Shown: positions 24,846 to 32,521 of the stretch, in pieces
How positions within the stretch are numbered: position 1 is the first letter of the stretch
How the letters are laid out: each line of letters begins with the position of its first letter
NCBI GenBank assembly: GCA_021848465.1
Contig: JAJZUP010000004.1
Location: forward strand, 159,745-223,744
Length of the DNA: 64,000 bases
Direction: 5' to 3'
From: Pseudomonadota bacterium
GTDB taxonomy: Bacteria > Pseudomonadota > Gammaproteobacteria > Burkholderiales > Gallionellaceae
Notes under the pieces: generated by a model
What the model saw: only the letters and a program-made list of their open reading frames with translations
What the model was told of the DNA's origin: nothing
Database searches by the model: none
Program-made: the position numbers and the translations under genes

Positions 24846-26123
24846 ATGAAAAAAGTAGCTCTCGCATTGGCCAGCGTTGCCGCAATCGCAACGTTCGCAC
24901 CCGAAGCTTCCGCTGTTCCAGTGTTTGCACGTCAAACCGGCATGGCTTGCTCTGCTTGCCACTTCCAGCACTTTCCTTTGCTGAACGGTTTTGGCCGTTC
25001 CTTCAAGTCCAGCGCGTTTACGCTGATGGGCGCACAAGGCAAGGTTGAAGGCGAAAACGAAGGCGTGAAGGTAGACATTCCTGATCGTCTGAACATGGCC
25101 GTGCTGTCTTCTGCTTACTGGCAGAACGAAGGTGGTCAGCCAGCCAACCAGGCTCGTTGGGGCGTTCCAGCGGCAGGCGGCGAACTGTCGATCTTCTACG
25201 GTGGTCGTGCTTCCGAATACGCAGGCTTCCTGTCAGAACTCGGTGTGGCTGGTGCAGCTTCTACCGGTGCGGCCAAGTTGGCAATGCTGTTCCCGGTTGA
25301 CGATATGCGCGTGGGCGTAGTGGCCTACACCGGCGGTCAGGGCGCAGCTTACAGCTTCGAATACCTGAACACTGGCGCAGCCGATACCCACAAAATGATG
25401 GGTAACGCTGGTCCTAACAAGCAACACGTGACTGCAGCTTATGCTGGTTCCTGGCTCGGTACTCGCCAGAACGCAACTGGCGTGAGCGTGGTTGCAAACA
25501 ACAGCATGGGCTTCATCAACGTAGGTAAGTATGCTGTTGCAGGTCCTGGCACCGGCAACGCAAACGACCTGCCTTTGACCTATGCTCGTATCGCTACGAC
25601 CATGGACGTAGCTGGCTGGGATATGGGCTTCGGCGTGCAGCACTTCAGCGGCAACATGTCTCCCGTTCTGAACGGTGGCGTAAGCACCAGTGACTACAAT
25701 GCCAATGTGATCGACGCGCAAGCTCAAGGTGAGATGGGCGGCATGTCTACCGGTCTGTATGTAACTTACGGTCTGGCACCAGCTAGCTCTGCAGGTAACG
25801 TGATGGCCGGCGGTTGGTCCAACATCGTTGGTTTGAACGCGGGTACACAGACCAATGTTGCAGCATCTGCATTGAACGTGTCTGGTACTGTTGAAGTTAT
25901 GCACGGTGCAACCGTTCAGGCTGGTGTGCGTTTCGCAACCTTCACACCGAATGTTGGTAACTCCACAACTGACAATGCGTACATGATTGGTGCTACTTAC
26001 GACATCTCGCAAAACATCGCGCTGGGTTTGAACTACACCATGCAATCCGGTACAGCATGGGATGCTTTGGCAGCCCCAGTTGGCAAGGACGCAACCACCT
26101 TCCTGCTGGAAGCATTGTTCTAA
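24846..26123 (+). CDS. cyc2: Cyc2-like outer-membrane cytochrome-porin (copy 1)
   Basis: A 425-residue protein with the architecture of Cyc2, the monohaem cytochrome fused to an outer-membrane porin that takes electrons from Fe(II) in neutrophilic iron oxidisers. The signal peptide covers residues 1-23 (ending EASA). The haem site CSACH is at 35-39 inside 'FARQTGMACSACHFQHFP', followed by 'LLNGFGRSFKSSAFTLMG'. The remaining roughly 370 residues are beta-rich, Gly/Ala/Asn-rich and end in 'LLEALF', a terminal Phe barrel signal. The ATG at 24846 has CGAGGAG 7-8 nt upstream. Codons favour GCT, CGT, GGT and AAC, unlike the GC-ending neighbours, which suggests high expression. A strong promoter precedes it and a terminator follows. 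A plain porin would not carry CxxCH here. Confidence 0.85.
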   Translation: MKKVALALASVAAIATFAPEASAVPVFARQTGMACSACHFQHFPLLNGFGRSFKSSAFTLMGAQGKVEGENEGVKVDIPDRLNMAVLSSAYWQNEGGQPANQARWGVPAAGGELSIFYGGRASEYAGFLSELGVAGAASTGAAKLAMLFPVDDMRVGVVAYTGGQGAAYSFEYLNTGAADTHKMMGNAGPNKQHVTAAYAGSWLGTRQNATGVSVVANNSMGFINVGKYAVAGPGTGNANDLPLTYARIATTMDVAGWDMGFGVQHFSGNMSPVLNGGVSTSDYNANVIDAQAQGEMGGMSTGLYVTYGLAPASSAGNVMAGGWSNIVGLNAGTQTNVAASALNVSGTVEVMHGATVQAGVRFATFTPNVGNSTTDNAYMIGATYDISQNIALGLNYTMQSGTAWDALAAPVGKDATTFLLEALF

Positions 26124-26164
26124 GCAGGTTTGATTGGGTTAAAAACCCGTCAATATCGTAGTGC

Positions 26165-26199
26165 AACAAGGGAGGCTTCGGCCTCCCTTGTTATTTTTG
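26165..26199 (+). terminator. Rho-independent terminator after cyc2 copy 1
   Basis: A 12-bp perfect stem (AACAAGGGAGGC, 26165-26176) with a TTCG tetraloop and the complementary arm 26181-26192, followed by ATTTTTGT. It is almost the same stem as the terminator after the second cyc2 gene. Confidence 0.93.
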
Positions 26200-26209
26200 T
26201 GTAAGCCGA

Positions 26210-26218
26210 TGATATGAT
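26210..26218 (+). promoter_or_regulatory. Extended -10 element before the response regulator
   Basis: TGATATGAT reads as an extended -10 (TG-N-TATGAT) 42 nt before the regulator start codon and just after the cyc2 terminator. No good -35 is visible, so it may be weak or activator-dependent. It would give the two-component genes their own transcript. Confidence 0.5.
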
Positions 26219-26259
26219 GCGTGCGTTTTATTGGTCCAAATATACCCAGGAGACTTTGT

Positions 26260-26949
26260 ATGCGCGTGCTGATTATCGAAGACAACCGTGACCTTGCGGC
26301 CAATATGTATGACTTCCTTGAATCCAAAGGACATATTGTGGATGCCGCCGACGATGGCGTTTCCGGGTTGCGCTTGGCCCTTGTTAATCAATACGATGCA
26401 ATCGTGCTGGACCTGATGTTGCCGGGCATGGATGGCATTACGCTATGCCGCAAATTCCATGAAGAAAGCAACAAGAATACCCCGATCCTGATGATTACCG
26501 CGCGTGACTCGCTCGAAGACAAGATCATGGGGCTGGAGGCTGGGGCGGACGATTATCTGGTCAAGCCGGTCGAACTGCGCGAAGTGGAGTTGCGTCTGCG
26601 CGTCTTGCTGCGCCGCGGCGTTGAATCCAAACTCAAGGAGCGCCTCGTGGTGGAAGACCTGACCCTGAATCCGCTTGCCTGCACGGTCAGGCGCGCCGGT
26701 GAGCTGATCGACTTGCCGCCTATCCCCTACAAAATACTGGAGGTGCTGATGGCGCACTCGCCCAATGTGGTCAGCCGCGAGGAGGTCGAGCATGCCGTGT
26801 GGGGAGACGCTCGCCCGGACAGCGATTCGTTGCGCGCCCATTTGCACTTGTTGCGCAGCATGGTAGACAAGCCTTACGAGCGCCACCTGATCCGCACGGT
26901 ACGCGGTTTCGGGTACCAGTTGGTGGCACCGGATGCGCCTGAGGCATAG
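26260..26949 (+). CDS. OmpR/PhoB-family response regulator
   Basis: A 229-residue two-component regulator. The receiver domain (residues 1-120) has the acidic pair 'IIEDNRD', phospho-acceptor Asp51 in 'AIVLDLMLPGMDG', the Thr switch in 'ILMITARD' and Lys102 in 'DYLVKPVELRE'. The C-terminal winged helix (about 130-225) has 'EVLMAHSPNVVSREEVEHAV', recognition helix 'DSDSLRAHLHLLRSMVD' and 'HLIRTVRGFGYQLV'. The ATG at 26260 follows CCAGGAGAC. It overlaps the histidine kinase gene by 17 nt. It sits between two cyc2 genes, so control of iron-oxidation genes is a reasonable inference, though unproven. Confidence 0.95.
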   Translation: MRVLIIEDNRDLAANMYDFLESKGHIVDAADDGVSGLRLALVNQYDAIVLDLMLPGMDGITLCRKFHEESNKNTPILMITARDSLEDKIMGLEAGADDYLVKPVELREVELRLRVLLRRGVESKLKERLVVEDLTLNPLACTVRRAGELIDLPPIPYKILEVLMAHSPNVVSREEVEHAVWGDARPDSDSLRAHLHLLRSMVDKPYERHLIRTVRGFGYQLVAPDAPEA

Positions 26950-28210
26950 CCTGCGCTTCAGGGTTGCTTTTGCTTTTGCTTCATTTGGGGCATTGCTGAG
27001 CTTGCTGTTTTCGCTGGCGATCTATATCACCGAACACCAGATGGGGCGCGAGCTGATGGACGAGACGCTGCGCGCCGAACTGGAAGATTCGATTAATCGC
27101 TATGAGCGAAATACTTACTTTATTCCTCCCAATACGGTTTCCATCAAAGGCTACGTGCTTTCCCGGCGCTATCTGGTAGACAACATTCCGCTGGCGATCC
27201 GTTCTCTTTACCCGGGCAAGTATGATGTCAGCATGGATGGGATTGATTATCGGGCGCTGGTCGCCGACCGCAATGGTGCGCGCTATTTCCTGCTGTTTGA
27301 CGCCGACAAACAGAACCAGCGCGAAGCTCGCTTTGTGCATATCCTCTCGGCTTTTGTCGGGTTCATGACGCTGATTTCTGCGGCAATCGGCTTCTGGCTG
27401 GCGTTGCGGGTGATCAGTCCGTTGACCCGTCTTTCCGTGCAAGTGGCGCAGGCCGATCCGCACGACACAACTCTGGCATTAGGCAAGCTGGCGCGTGAAG
27501 ATGAAATCGGCGAACTGGCGCGTACCTTCGACCAGTATTTGCGCCGCATCCGCGAGTTTATTGAGCGTGAAAATTATTTTACCGCCGATGTCAGCCATGA
27601 ATTGCGCACGCCGCTCGCCGTCATCCAGGGGGCGGCGGAGATATTGGAACAAGATGATTTGCTGAATGAAAAGCAGAAAGCCCGCGTTGCCCGCATCAAG
27701 CGCGGCGCTCTCGATATGGTGGACCTGACCGAGGCCTTGCTGCTGATTGCGCGCGAGCGGCAGATGTCATCCAGCATCCAGGCGTGCGATGCCGGGCGGA
27801 TTGCAACGTACTGCATCGACAAGCATCGCCACCTGATCGAGGGGCGGCCGATTGAGCTGGAGGCTGATATTCAAGGCAATGTATTGCTGGATGTGGAGCG
27901 CCCGCTACTGGAGATCGTGCTCGGCAACCTCCTGCGCAACGCATTCAACAATACGCGCGCAGGGCGGGTCAGCGTGCAGCTCAATCAGCACGGTTTCAAG
28001 GTAAGCGATACGGGTTTTGGCATGTCAAATGAAGTGCTGGAGCGCGTCTTCGAGCGGCACTTCAAAGGAGCGTCGAGCATCGGCGCGGGCTTGGGGTTAT
28101 CCCTGGTCAAGCGCATTTGCGAGCGCTATGACTGGCCGATCTCAATCGAAAGTGTTGAAGGCGAAGGTACTGCAATCACCGTCAAATTCAACTCGAAAGG
28201 GTCTCACTGA
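26933..28210 (+). CDS. Membrane sensor histidine kinase
   Basis: A 425-residue kinase paired with the upstream regulator. TM1 is about residues 11-31 and TM2 about 136-158; the periplasmic sensor between them (about 105 residues) contains an acidic patch, 'DETLRAELEDS'. A HAMP-like linker follows ('ISPLTRLSVQVAQADPHD'). The phospho-acceptor is His222 in 'FTADVSHELRTPLAVIQGA'. The ATP domain shows the N-box 'LLRNAFNNTRAG', G1 'SDTGFGMS', F-box 'RVFERHFKG' and G2 'GAGLGLSLVKRI'. All catalytic motifs are intact. The signal cannot be read from sequence; location between two cyc2 genes suggests iron, redox or energy status. Confidence 0.94.
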   Translation: MRLRHSLRFRVAFAFASFGALLSLLFSLAIYITEHQMGRELMDETLRAELEDSINRYERNTYFIPPNTVSIKGYVLSRRYLVDNIPLAIRSLYPGKYDVSMDGIDYRALVADRNGARYFLLFDADKQNQREARFVHILSAFVGFMTLISAAIGFWLALRVISPLTRLSVQVAQADPHDTTLALGKLAREDEIGELARTFDQYLRRIREFIERENYFTADVSHELRTPLAVIQGAAEILEQDDLLNEKQKARVARIKRGALDMVDLTEALLLIARERQMSSSIQACDAGRIATYCIDKHRHLIEGRPIELEADIQGNVLLDVERPLLEIVLGNLLRNAFNNTRAGRVSVQLNQHGFKVSDTGFGMSNEVLERVFERHFKGASSIGAGLGLSLVKRICERYDWPISIESVEGEGTAITVKFNSKGSH

Positions 28211-28250
28211 GGCGTTTCGATCTTTATAAAGTATCGCACTGTTGCTATTC

Positions 28251-28361
28251 CGTCATTCCGGCGCAGGCCGGAATCCAGTCAATTCCCGGCCCCATTCTGT
28301 GGCGCAAAACCAACGGCATATTGAATAACGGCGCTGGACTCCGGCCTGCGCCGGAATGACC
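28251..28361. repeat. MITE-like element, copy 1 (111 bp)
   Basis: Terminal inverted repeats of about 27 bp (CGTCATTCCGGCGCAGGCCG... at 28251; complementary end at 28335-28361) enclose a core containing CAAAACCAACGGCATATTGA. Two further copies with the same size, ends and core motif lie at 49457-49570 and 49902-50015. It contains no reading frame. It separates the kinase gene from the second cyc2 control region. Confidence 0.85.
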
Positions 28362-28421
28362 GTGCGCGTAGCTTGTGTCCTGAGTTTTGCTTCGCTCTGT
28401 CATGCATTTAACCGATTTTTT

Positions 28422-28489
28422 CAATTGTTGCAGAATTGACACAATTGGGATTTCCCTTGACGTTTCTTTGACATTCGCATTGCTAGCAT
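28422..28489 (+). promoter_or_regulatory. Control region of the second cyc2 gene
   Basis: An inverted repeat CAATTGT (28422-28428) / ACAATTG (28441-28447) contains ATTGTTGCA, also found upstream of the first cyc2. Downstream are CTTTGACATTC (similar to TTTTGACACATTC at copy 1) and an extended -10 candidate, TGCTAGCAT (28481-28489). No consensus -35 is properly spaced from that -10, which suggests an activated promoter. The region resembles that of copy 1 but is not the same. Confidence 0.5.
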
Positions 28490-28583
28490 CGCCTCCGCTT
28501 GTGCACATCGTTAGTTTTTGCCGGTAGCACGAGGGGTTTAACAGGCCGGCGAAAAGCTTTCTTAATCCATGGAGGAGAAACGC

Positions 28584-29858
28584 ATGAAGAAAATCGTACT
28601 GTCTCTGGCAGGCGTAATGGCAGCAGCAACATTCGCTCCGGACGCATCGGCTGTTCCGGCATTTGCACGTCAGGTTGGCATGGCTTGTTCCGCATGTCAC
28701 TTCCAGCACTTTCCGTTGCTGAATGGTTTTGGCCGTTCGTTCAAGGGCAGTGGCTATACGCTGATGGGCGCAGAGCCAAAAGTCGAAGGCGAAAACCTGT
28801 CGATTCCTGATCGCGTGAACATGGCGGTGTACACCACCACTGGTATCGAGCAGCAGTCCGGTACTGATAACCGTACCAATATATTTGTTCCGACCACCGG
28901 CGGTGAGTTCTCGCTGTTCATGGGTGGCCGTGCTTCCGAATTCGCCGGCTTCATTGCTGAAGCAGGTATGGGCGGCGGCGGTGCCGGTGCTCCAACTAGT
29001 CAAGGTGGCGTCGTAGGCGCAACCAAGACCTTGCTGCTGTTCCCGGTGGGCGAATCGCGTGTTGGTCTGTCGATCCACTCCAGCCAAGGTCAGGGCGTAG
29101 CATACAGCTTCGAAACCCTGAACACCGGTGCGGCTGGTACGCACAAGCTGATGGGTAACGGCGGCCCTGCCGGTCAGCACTTGAATGCAACCTCGGCAGC
29201 CCAGTATCTGGGTACCGCCACTGCTGCAACTGGCGCATCTTTCGTTGCCAACAACAGCATGGGCTTTGTGAACCTGGGCTTGTGGGAAAAGGCAGGTAAC
29301 GACGCTGTAACCGGCGCGAACTCGCTGACCCTGAACTACGAGCGTGGCGTTTACACCTTCGATATGGCTGGTTTCGACTCCGCTGTTGGTATCCAGCGTT
29401 TTGGCGGCGACTCGACCGTTACCGCCAATCGTGCTGATGCAACCATCATCGACTTCCAGATGCAGGGCGATGCAGGCAATATGCCATTGGGTATCTATGC
29501 TTCCTATGGCGTGGCTCCGGCATCCCTGACATCCGGTGTTGTGACCACCAACATGTTCAACGCTGACACGGTCAACAACAAGACTTCCCTGAACGTGGCT
29601 GGCTCGCTGGAATTCACTCCAGGTGCAACCGTACAGGGCGGCCTGCGTTTTGGTAACCAGTGGGGCGAGGCTGACAATGCTGTGATGGTCGGCGCAACCT
29701 ACGACCTGGCCATGAACATTTCGTTGAGCATCAACTACACCATGCAGTCCGGTTCCTACTGGGACAAGGCTGCTGCAGGTACACTGCCTGCCGGTGCTGG
29801 TGTGACCAACGACAATGGCAAGACAGCGACTACGCTGCTGATGGAAGCATTGTTCTAA
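28584..29858 (+). CDS. cyc2: Cyc2-like outer-membrane cytochrome-porin (copy 2)
   Basis: A 424-residue paralogue of copy 1. The signal peptide covers residues 1-23 (ending DASA), and CSACH is again at 35-39 in 'FARQVGMACSACHFQHFP', then 'LLNGFGRSFKGSGYTLMG'. The barrel domain is collinear with copy 1 (shared 'GGRASE', 'AYSFE', 'NNSMGF', 'LNYTMQSG'-like segments) but clearly diverged, and it ends 'LLMEALF'. The ATG at 28584 sits after GGAGGAGAAACGC; an ATG at 28569 would place the ribosome site inside the gene and is rejected. It has the same high-expression codon style as copy 1. A terminator nearly identical to that of copy 1 follows. The two may differ in affinity or conditions of use. Confidence 0.85.
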   Translation: MKKIVLSLAGVMAAATFAPDASAVPAFARQVGMACSACHFQHFPLLNGFGRSFKGSGYTLMGAEPKVEGENLSIPDRVNMAVYTTTGIEQQSGTDNRTNIFVPTTGGEFSLFMGGRASEFAGFIAEAGMGGGGAGAPTSQGGVVGATKTLLLFPVGESRVGLSIHSSQGQGVAYSFETLNTGAAGTHKLMGNGGPAGQHLNATSAAQYLGTATAATGASFVANNSMGFVNLGLWEKAGNDAVTGANSLTLNYERGVYTFDMAGFDSAVGIQRFGGDSTVTANRADATIIDFQMQGDAGNMPLGIYASYGVAPASLTSGVVTTNMFNADTVNNKTSLNVAGSLEFTPGATVQGGLRFGNQWGEADNAVMVGATYDLAMNISLSINYTMQSGSYWDKAAAGTLPAGAGVTNDNGKTATTLLMEALF

Positions 29859-29899
29859 TAAAGCTGGTTACGGGCCTCGGCCCGTACGGCCTGGAACAG

Positions 29900-29930
29900 C
29901 AAGGGAGGCCTCGGCCTCCCTTGTTTTTTT
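29900..29930 (+). terminator. Rho-independent terminator after cyc2 copy 2
   Basis: The stem CAAGGGAGGC (29900-29909) pairs with GCCTCCCTTG (29914-29923) through a 4-nt loop, followed by seven T. It is nearly identical to the copy-1 terminator. Confidence 0.94.
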
Positions 29931-29990
29931 ATGCGGATGTGAAAGATCAGTTCACAAGCGTGCAGGGGAATACCCTTGCTTCAGAGCATT

Positions 29991-30317
29991 TCCGGAATGA
30001 TGTCCTTGAGTGCCTGAAAGATTTCGCGGTAGTTCTTAGGCGGGCAAACCTGACGCGGAGGGGCGTAGCCCGCTGGTGCGGGAAGGCGCGGCGAGCCGCC
30101 GTACCATGCATTTCTGTTTACAGATGTTCGGGAATAATATCCTTGAGTGCCTGGAAGATTTCGCGATAGTTCTTGGGTGGGCAAGCCTGACGCGGTGGGG
30201 CGTAGCCCGCTGGTGCGGGATGGCGCGGCGAGCCACCGCACCATGCGTTTCTGTTTACAGATGTTCGGGAATAATATCCTTGAGTGCCTGGAAGATTTCG
30301 CGGTAGTTCTTAGGGGG
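29991..30317. repeat. 137-bp tandem repeat of the yjgA 3' end (about 2.4 copies)
   Basis: Landmarks recur every 137 bp: TTGAGTGCCTG at 30006, 30143 and 30280. The unit begins TCGGGAATAATATCC (29991, 30128, 30265). The third, partial copy is the genuine end of yjgA on the minus strand. Each upstream copy carries the reverse complement of the last roughly 18 codons of yjgA and its stop, plus about 80 bp of GC-rich downstream sequence with short palindromes (GGGCGTAGCCC, GCGGCGAGCCGC). The two full copies differ by several substitutions. No functional gene is seen in 29931-30254 beyond these copies. Confidence 0.92.
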
Positions 30318-30764
30318 CTTCCCCGCCAGCTTTTCCTTTTGTGCATTGCGGATCAGCGCGCGCAGGTGCTGGGCATCCGCCTGCGGGTAGCTGGAAAGCA
30401 ACTCGGTCAGGGCGTCCGGCTCTTCCAGCAGGCGGTCACGCCAGCGTTCAACCTGGTGCAGCCACGCCGTATGCTGGCGTGAGTTGCCTTTCCACACTTC
30501 GAGTTTGGCGACGATGGGCGCGGTGTCCACGTCGCGCATCAGCTTGCCGATGTATTGCATCTGGCGGTTGATTGCGCCGAACTTGGTGAAGCGTTTGACC
30601 TCGTTGATTGCCTCACGCAGGTTTTCCGGTAAATCCAGTTCGTTGAGCTGGTCTTTGTTCAGGGCTGCCAGTTGCTCGCCGATGTCCTGCAAATCGTGCA
30701 TGTGCTTCTTCATCTTGGTTTTGCTGGGCGGGCGTTCGGGCAGTTCGTCGAGATCGTGTTCCAT
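30255..30764 (-). CDS. yjgA: Ribosome-associated protein YjgA (DUF615 / DarP)
   Basis: A 169-residue helical protein of the DUF615 family, known to associate with late 50S assembly intermediates in E. coli. The family is recognised by 'PSKTKMKKHMHDLQDIGEQL', 'LREAINEVKRFTKFGAINRQ', 'QMQYIGKLMRDVD' and 'LRALIRNAQKEKLAG'. The conserved C-terminus 'NYREIFQALKDII' is intact, although its coding DNA is duplicated twice just downstream. It diverges from pmbA, the usual beta/gamma-proteobacterial pairing. Confidence 0.93.
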   Translation of the reverse strand: MEHDLDELPERPPSKTKMKKHMHDLQDIGEQLAALNKDQLNELDLPENLREAINEVKRFTKFGAINRQMQYIGKLMRDVDTAPIVAKLEVWKGNSRQHTAWLHQVERWRDRLLEEPDALTELLSSYPQADAQHLRALIRNAQKEKLAGKPPKNYREIFQALKDIIPEHL

Positions 30765-30791
30765 AGTAGTGCGGTAAAGATAAACGGATGT

Positions 30792-30800
30792 TGCTATGAT
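30792..30800 (+). promoter_or_regulatory. Extended -10 for pmbA
   Basis: TGCTATGAT (TG-N-TATGAT) lies 38 nt before the pmbA start in the divergent yjgA-pmbA spacer. No clear -35 is present, as is common with extended -10 promoters. Confidence 0.5.
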
Positions 30801-30837
30801 AGCGCCTTCCGACTTAGCCTAGCTTGAAAATCTGTTT

Positions 30838-32193
30838 ATGAGCGCCATCGTCTTGCCTGAAACCCGCTTTTCCCACCACTCCGACACACTACGCGAAATC
30901 GCCAACGACATGATCCGGTATGCGCGCAAACAGGGCGCCAGTGCTGCTGCCGCCGAAGTGTCGGATGGCTTCGGGCAGGGCGTCACCGTGCGGCATGGCA
31001 AGGTGGAAACCATTGAGTACAACCGCGACAAGGGCTTGAGCGTCACGGTGTATATCGGGCAGCAGCGCGGCAATGCCAGCACCTCCGATTTTTCGCCGCA
31101 AGCGGTGCGCGACACCGTGGATGCGGCACTGAACATCGCGCGCTACACCGCCAGCGATGACTGTGCCGGGCTGCCGGACGCGGACATGCTGGCAACATCG
31201 TTCCCGGATCTGGATTTGTATCACCCGTGGATTTTGAACGTGGACCAGGCCATCTCGCTGGCGCGCCAGTGTGAAGCGGCTGCCTACGCGACGGACAAGC
31301 GCATCAACAATTCCGAAGGCGCCACGGTCAACGTGCATGAAGCGCATTTCATTTATGCGAACAGCCTTGGTTTCATGGGTGGCTTCCCGACCTCGCGGCA
31401 TAGCGTGAGCTGTGCCGTGATCGCGGGCAAGGATGAGGCGATGCAGCGCGATTATTGGTACAGCGTGGCGCGCAACGCGGCCGAGATATTGAAGGTGGAG
31501 GAGGTCGGGCGTATTGCGGCCGAGCGCACCGTGCGCCGCCTGAAGGGGCGTAGTCTCTCAAGCATGCAATGTCCGGTGTTGTTCGAGGCGCCGGTGGCGG
31601 CCAGCCTGATCGGTCATTTTGTCGGGGCAGTCAGCGGCGGCAGCTTGTACCGCAAAGCCTCGTTCCTGCTCGATCGTCTCGATACCCAGGTATTTTCGGA
31701 CATGATGCAAATCGAGGATGTGCCCGATATTCCGCGCGGCCTCGCCAGCAGCCCTTTCGACGACGAAGGCGTCACGGCGCAGCGGCGCACAATCGTCGGA
31801 GCCGGGCGCCTGAATGGCTACTTCCTCGGCAGCTATTCAGCGCGCAAGCTGGGTATGAAGAGCACAGGCAATGCCGGCGGCAGCCATAACCTGCTGGTAC
31901 GCTCCAGCGGCGAGGATTTCAACGCCCTCCTGAAAAAAATGGGACGCGGGTTGCTGGTGACCGAGTTGCTCGGGCATGGCGTAAATGCTGTCACCGGCGA
32001 CTATTCGCGCGGTGCGGCCGGGTTCTGGGTCGAGCACGGCGAAATCCAGTATGCGGTCGAAGAGATCACGATTGCCGGCAACCTCAAGGATATTTACCTC
32101 GGCATTGTCGGGATAGGCAACGATGTGCTGATCCAGGGCGCGCGCCAGTGCGGCTCGATCCTGGTCGAGAACATGTCCATAGCCGGGCATTGA
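30838..32193 (+). CDS. pmbA: Metalloprotease PmbA/TldE
   Basis: A 451-residue TldD/PmbA-family protein. With TldD it forms a zinc protease that processes modified peptides and degrades unfolded ones; the metal HExxxH motif is carried by TldD, not PmbA. Family segments are 'GFGQGVTVRHGKVETIEYNR', 'NSEGATVNVHEAHFIYANSL', 'KRRLKGRSLSSMQCPVLFEA'-like central strands and the C-terminal 'TGDYSRGAAGFWVEHGEIQY'. The ATG at 30838 opens 'MSAIVLPETRFSHHSDTLRE'. Length is standard. No tldD is in the window. Confidence 0.95.
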   Translation: MSAIVLPETRFSHHSDTLREIANDMIRYARKQGASAAAAEVSDGFGQGVTVRHGKVETIEYNRDKGLSVTVYIGQQRGNASTSDFSPQAVRDTVDAALNIARYTASDDCAGLPDADMLATSFPDLDLYHPWILNVDQAISLARQCEAAAYATDKRINNSEGATVNVHEAHFIYANSLGFMGGFPTSRHSVSCAVIAGKDEAMQRDYWYSVARNAAEILKVEEVGRIAAERTVRRLKGRSLSSMQCPVLFEAPVAASLIGHFVGAVSGGSLYRKASFLLDRLDTQVFSDMMQIEDVPDIPRGLASSPFDDEGVTAQRRTIVGAGRLNGYFLGSYSARKLGMKSTGNAGGSHNLLVRSSGEDFNALLKKMGRGLLVTELLGHGVNAVTGDYSRGAAGFWVEHGEIQYAVEEITIAGNLKDIYLGIVGIGNDVLIQGARQCGSILVENMSIAGH

Positions 32194-32212
32194 TTGATTC
32201 GTTGCTTTCCCA

Positions 32213-32459
32213 GTAGGAGCGAACTTGCTGCGGTAGGGTCGCTGCGCAGCAGCGGGGACCCGCCGGCGTCCCCTTTACGGGGGGGGCGCGAAAGCTCCCT
32301 GTGAATCCCGCCAAGCTTTCGCGGCTGAAGCCGCTCCCACGAAAACCGCATTCCCGGTAGGAGCGGTTTCAACCGCGAAGAATTGTGGGGGGCATGGTGC
32401 GCATTCGCGGCTGAAGCCGCTCCCACGAAATATGCGCTCACGAAAAGCCGCTCCTCCCG
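32213..32459. repeat. REP cluster between pmbA and glyA
   Basis: Several REP units lie together: GTAGGAGCGAACTTGCTGCGG (from 32213), TTTCGCGGCTGAAGCCGCTC (about 32318), GTAGGAGCGGTTTCAACCGCG (about 32358), TTCGCGGCTGAAGCCGCTCC (about 32404) and a partial AAAGCCGCTCC near 32444. They face in both orientations and can form several alternative hairpins. No gene is seen in 32194-32521. Confidence 0.88.
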
Positions 32460-32473
32460 TATTTGGGGCGGCG

Positions 32474-32482
32474 TGATAAAAT
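32474..32482 (+). promoter_or_regulatory. Extended -10 of glyA
   Basis: TGATAAAAT (TG-N-TAAAAT) is 39 nt before glyA and is framed by GGCGGC / GCCGCC. No clear -35. It lies directly after the REP cluster. Confidence 0.55.
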
Positions 32483-32521
32483 GCCGCCTTTCCGAATTTG
32501 TATCCACTTTGAAAGGCTGTC

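Noticed and set aside
24846..26123. Ordinary porin
   Set aside because: A CxxCH haem motif just after the signal peptide inside a Cyc2-like context is not expected in a porin.
26933..28210. PmrB-like iron-binding ExxE motif in the kinase sensor domain
   Set aside because: The periplasmic part has an acidic patch but no clear ExxE pair, so no specific iron-site claim is made.
29991..30317. CRISPR-like array
   Set aside because: The 137-bp repeats are directly adjacent, contain coding sequence from yjgA and have no spacers.
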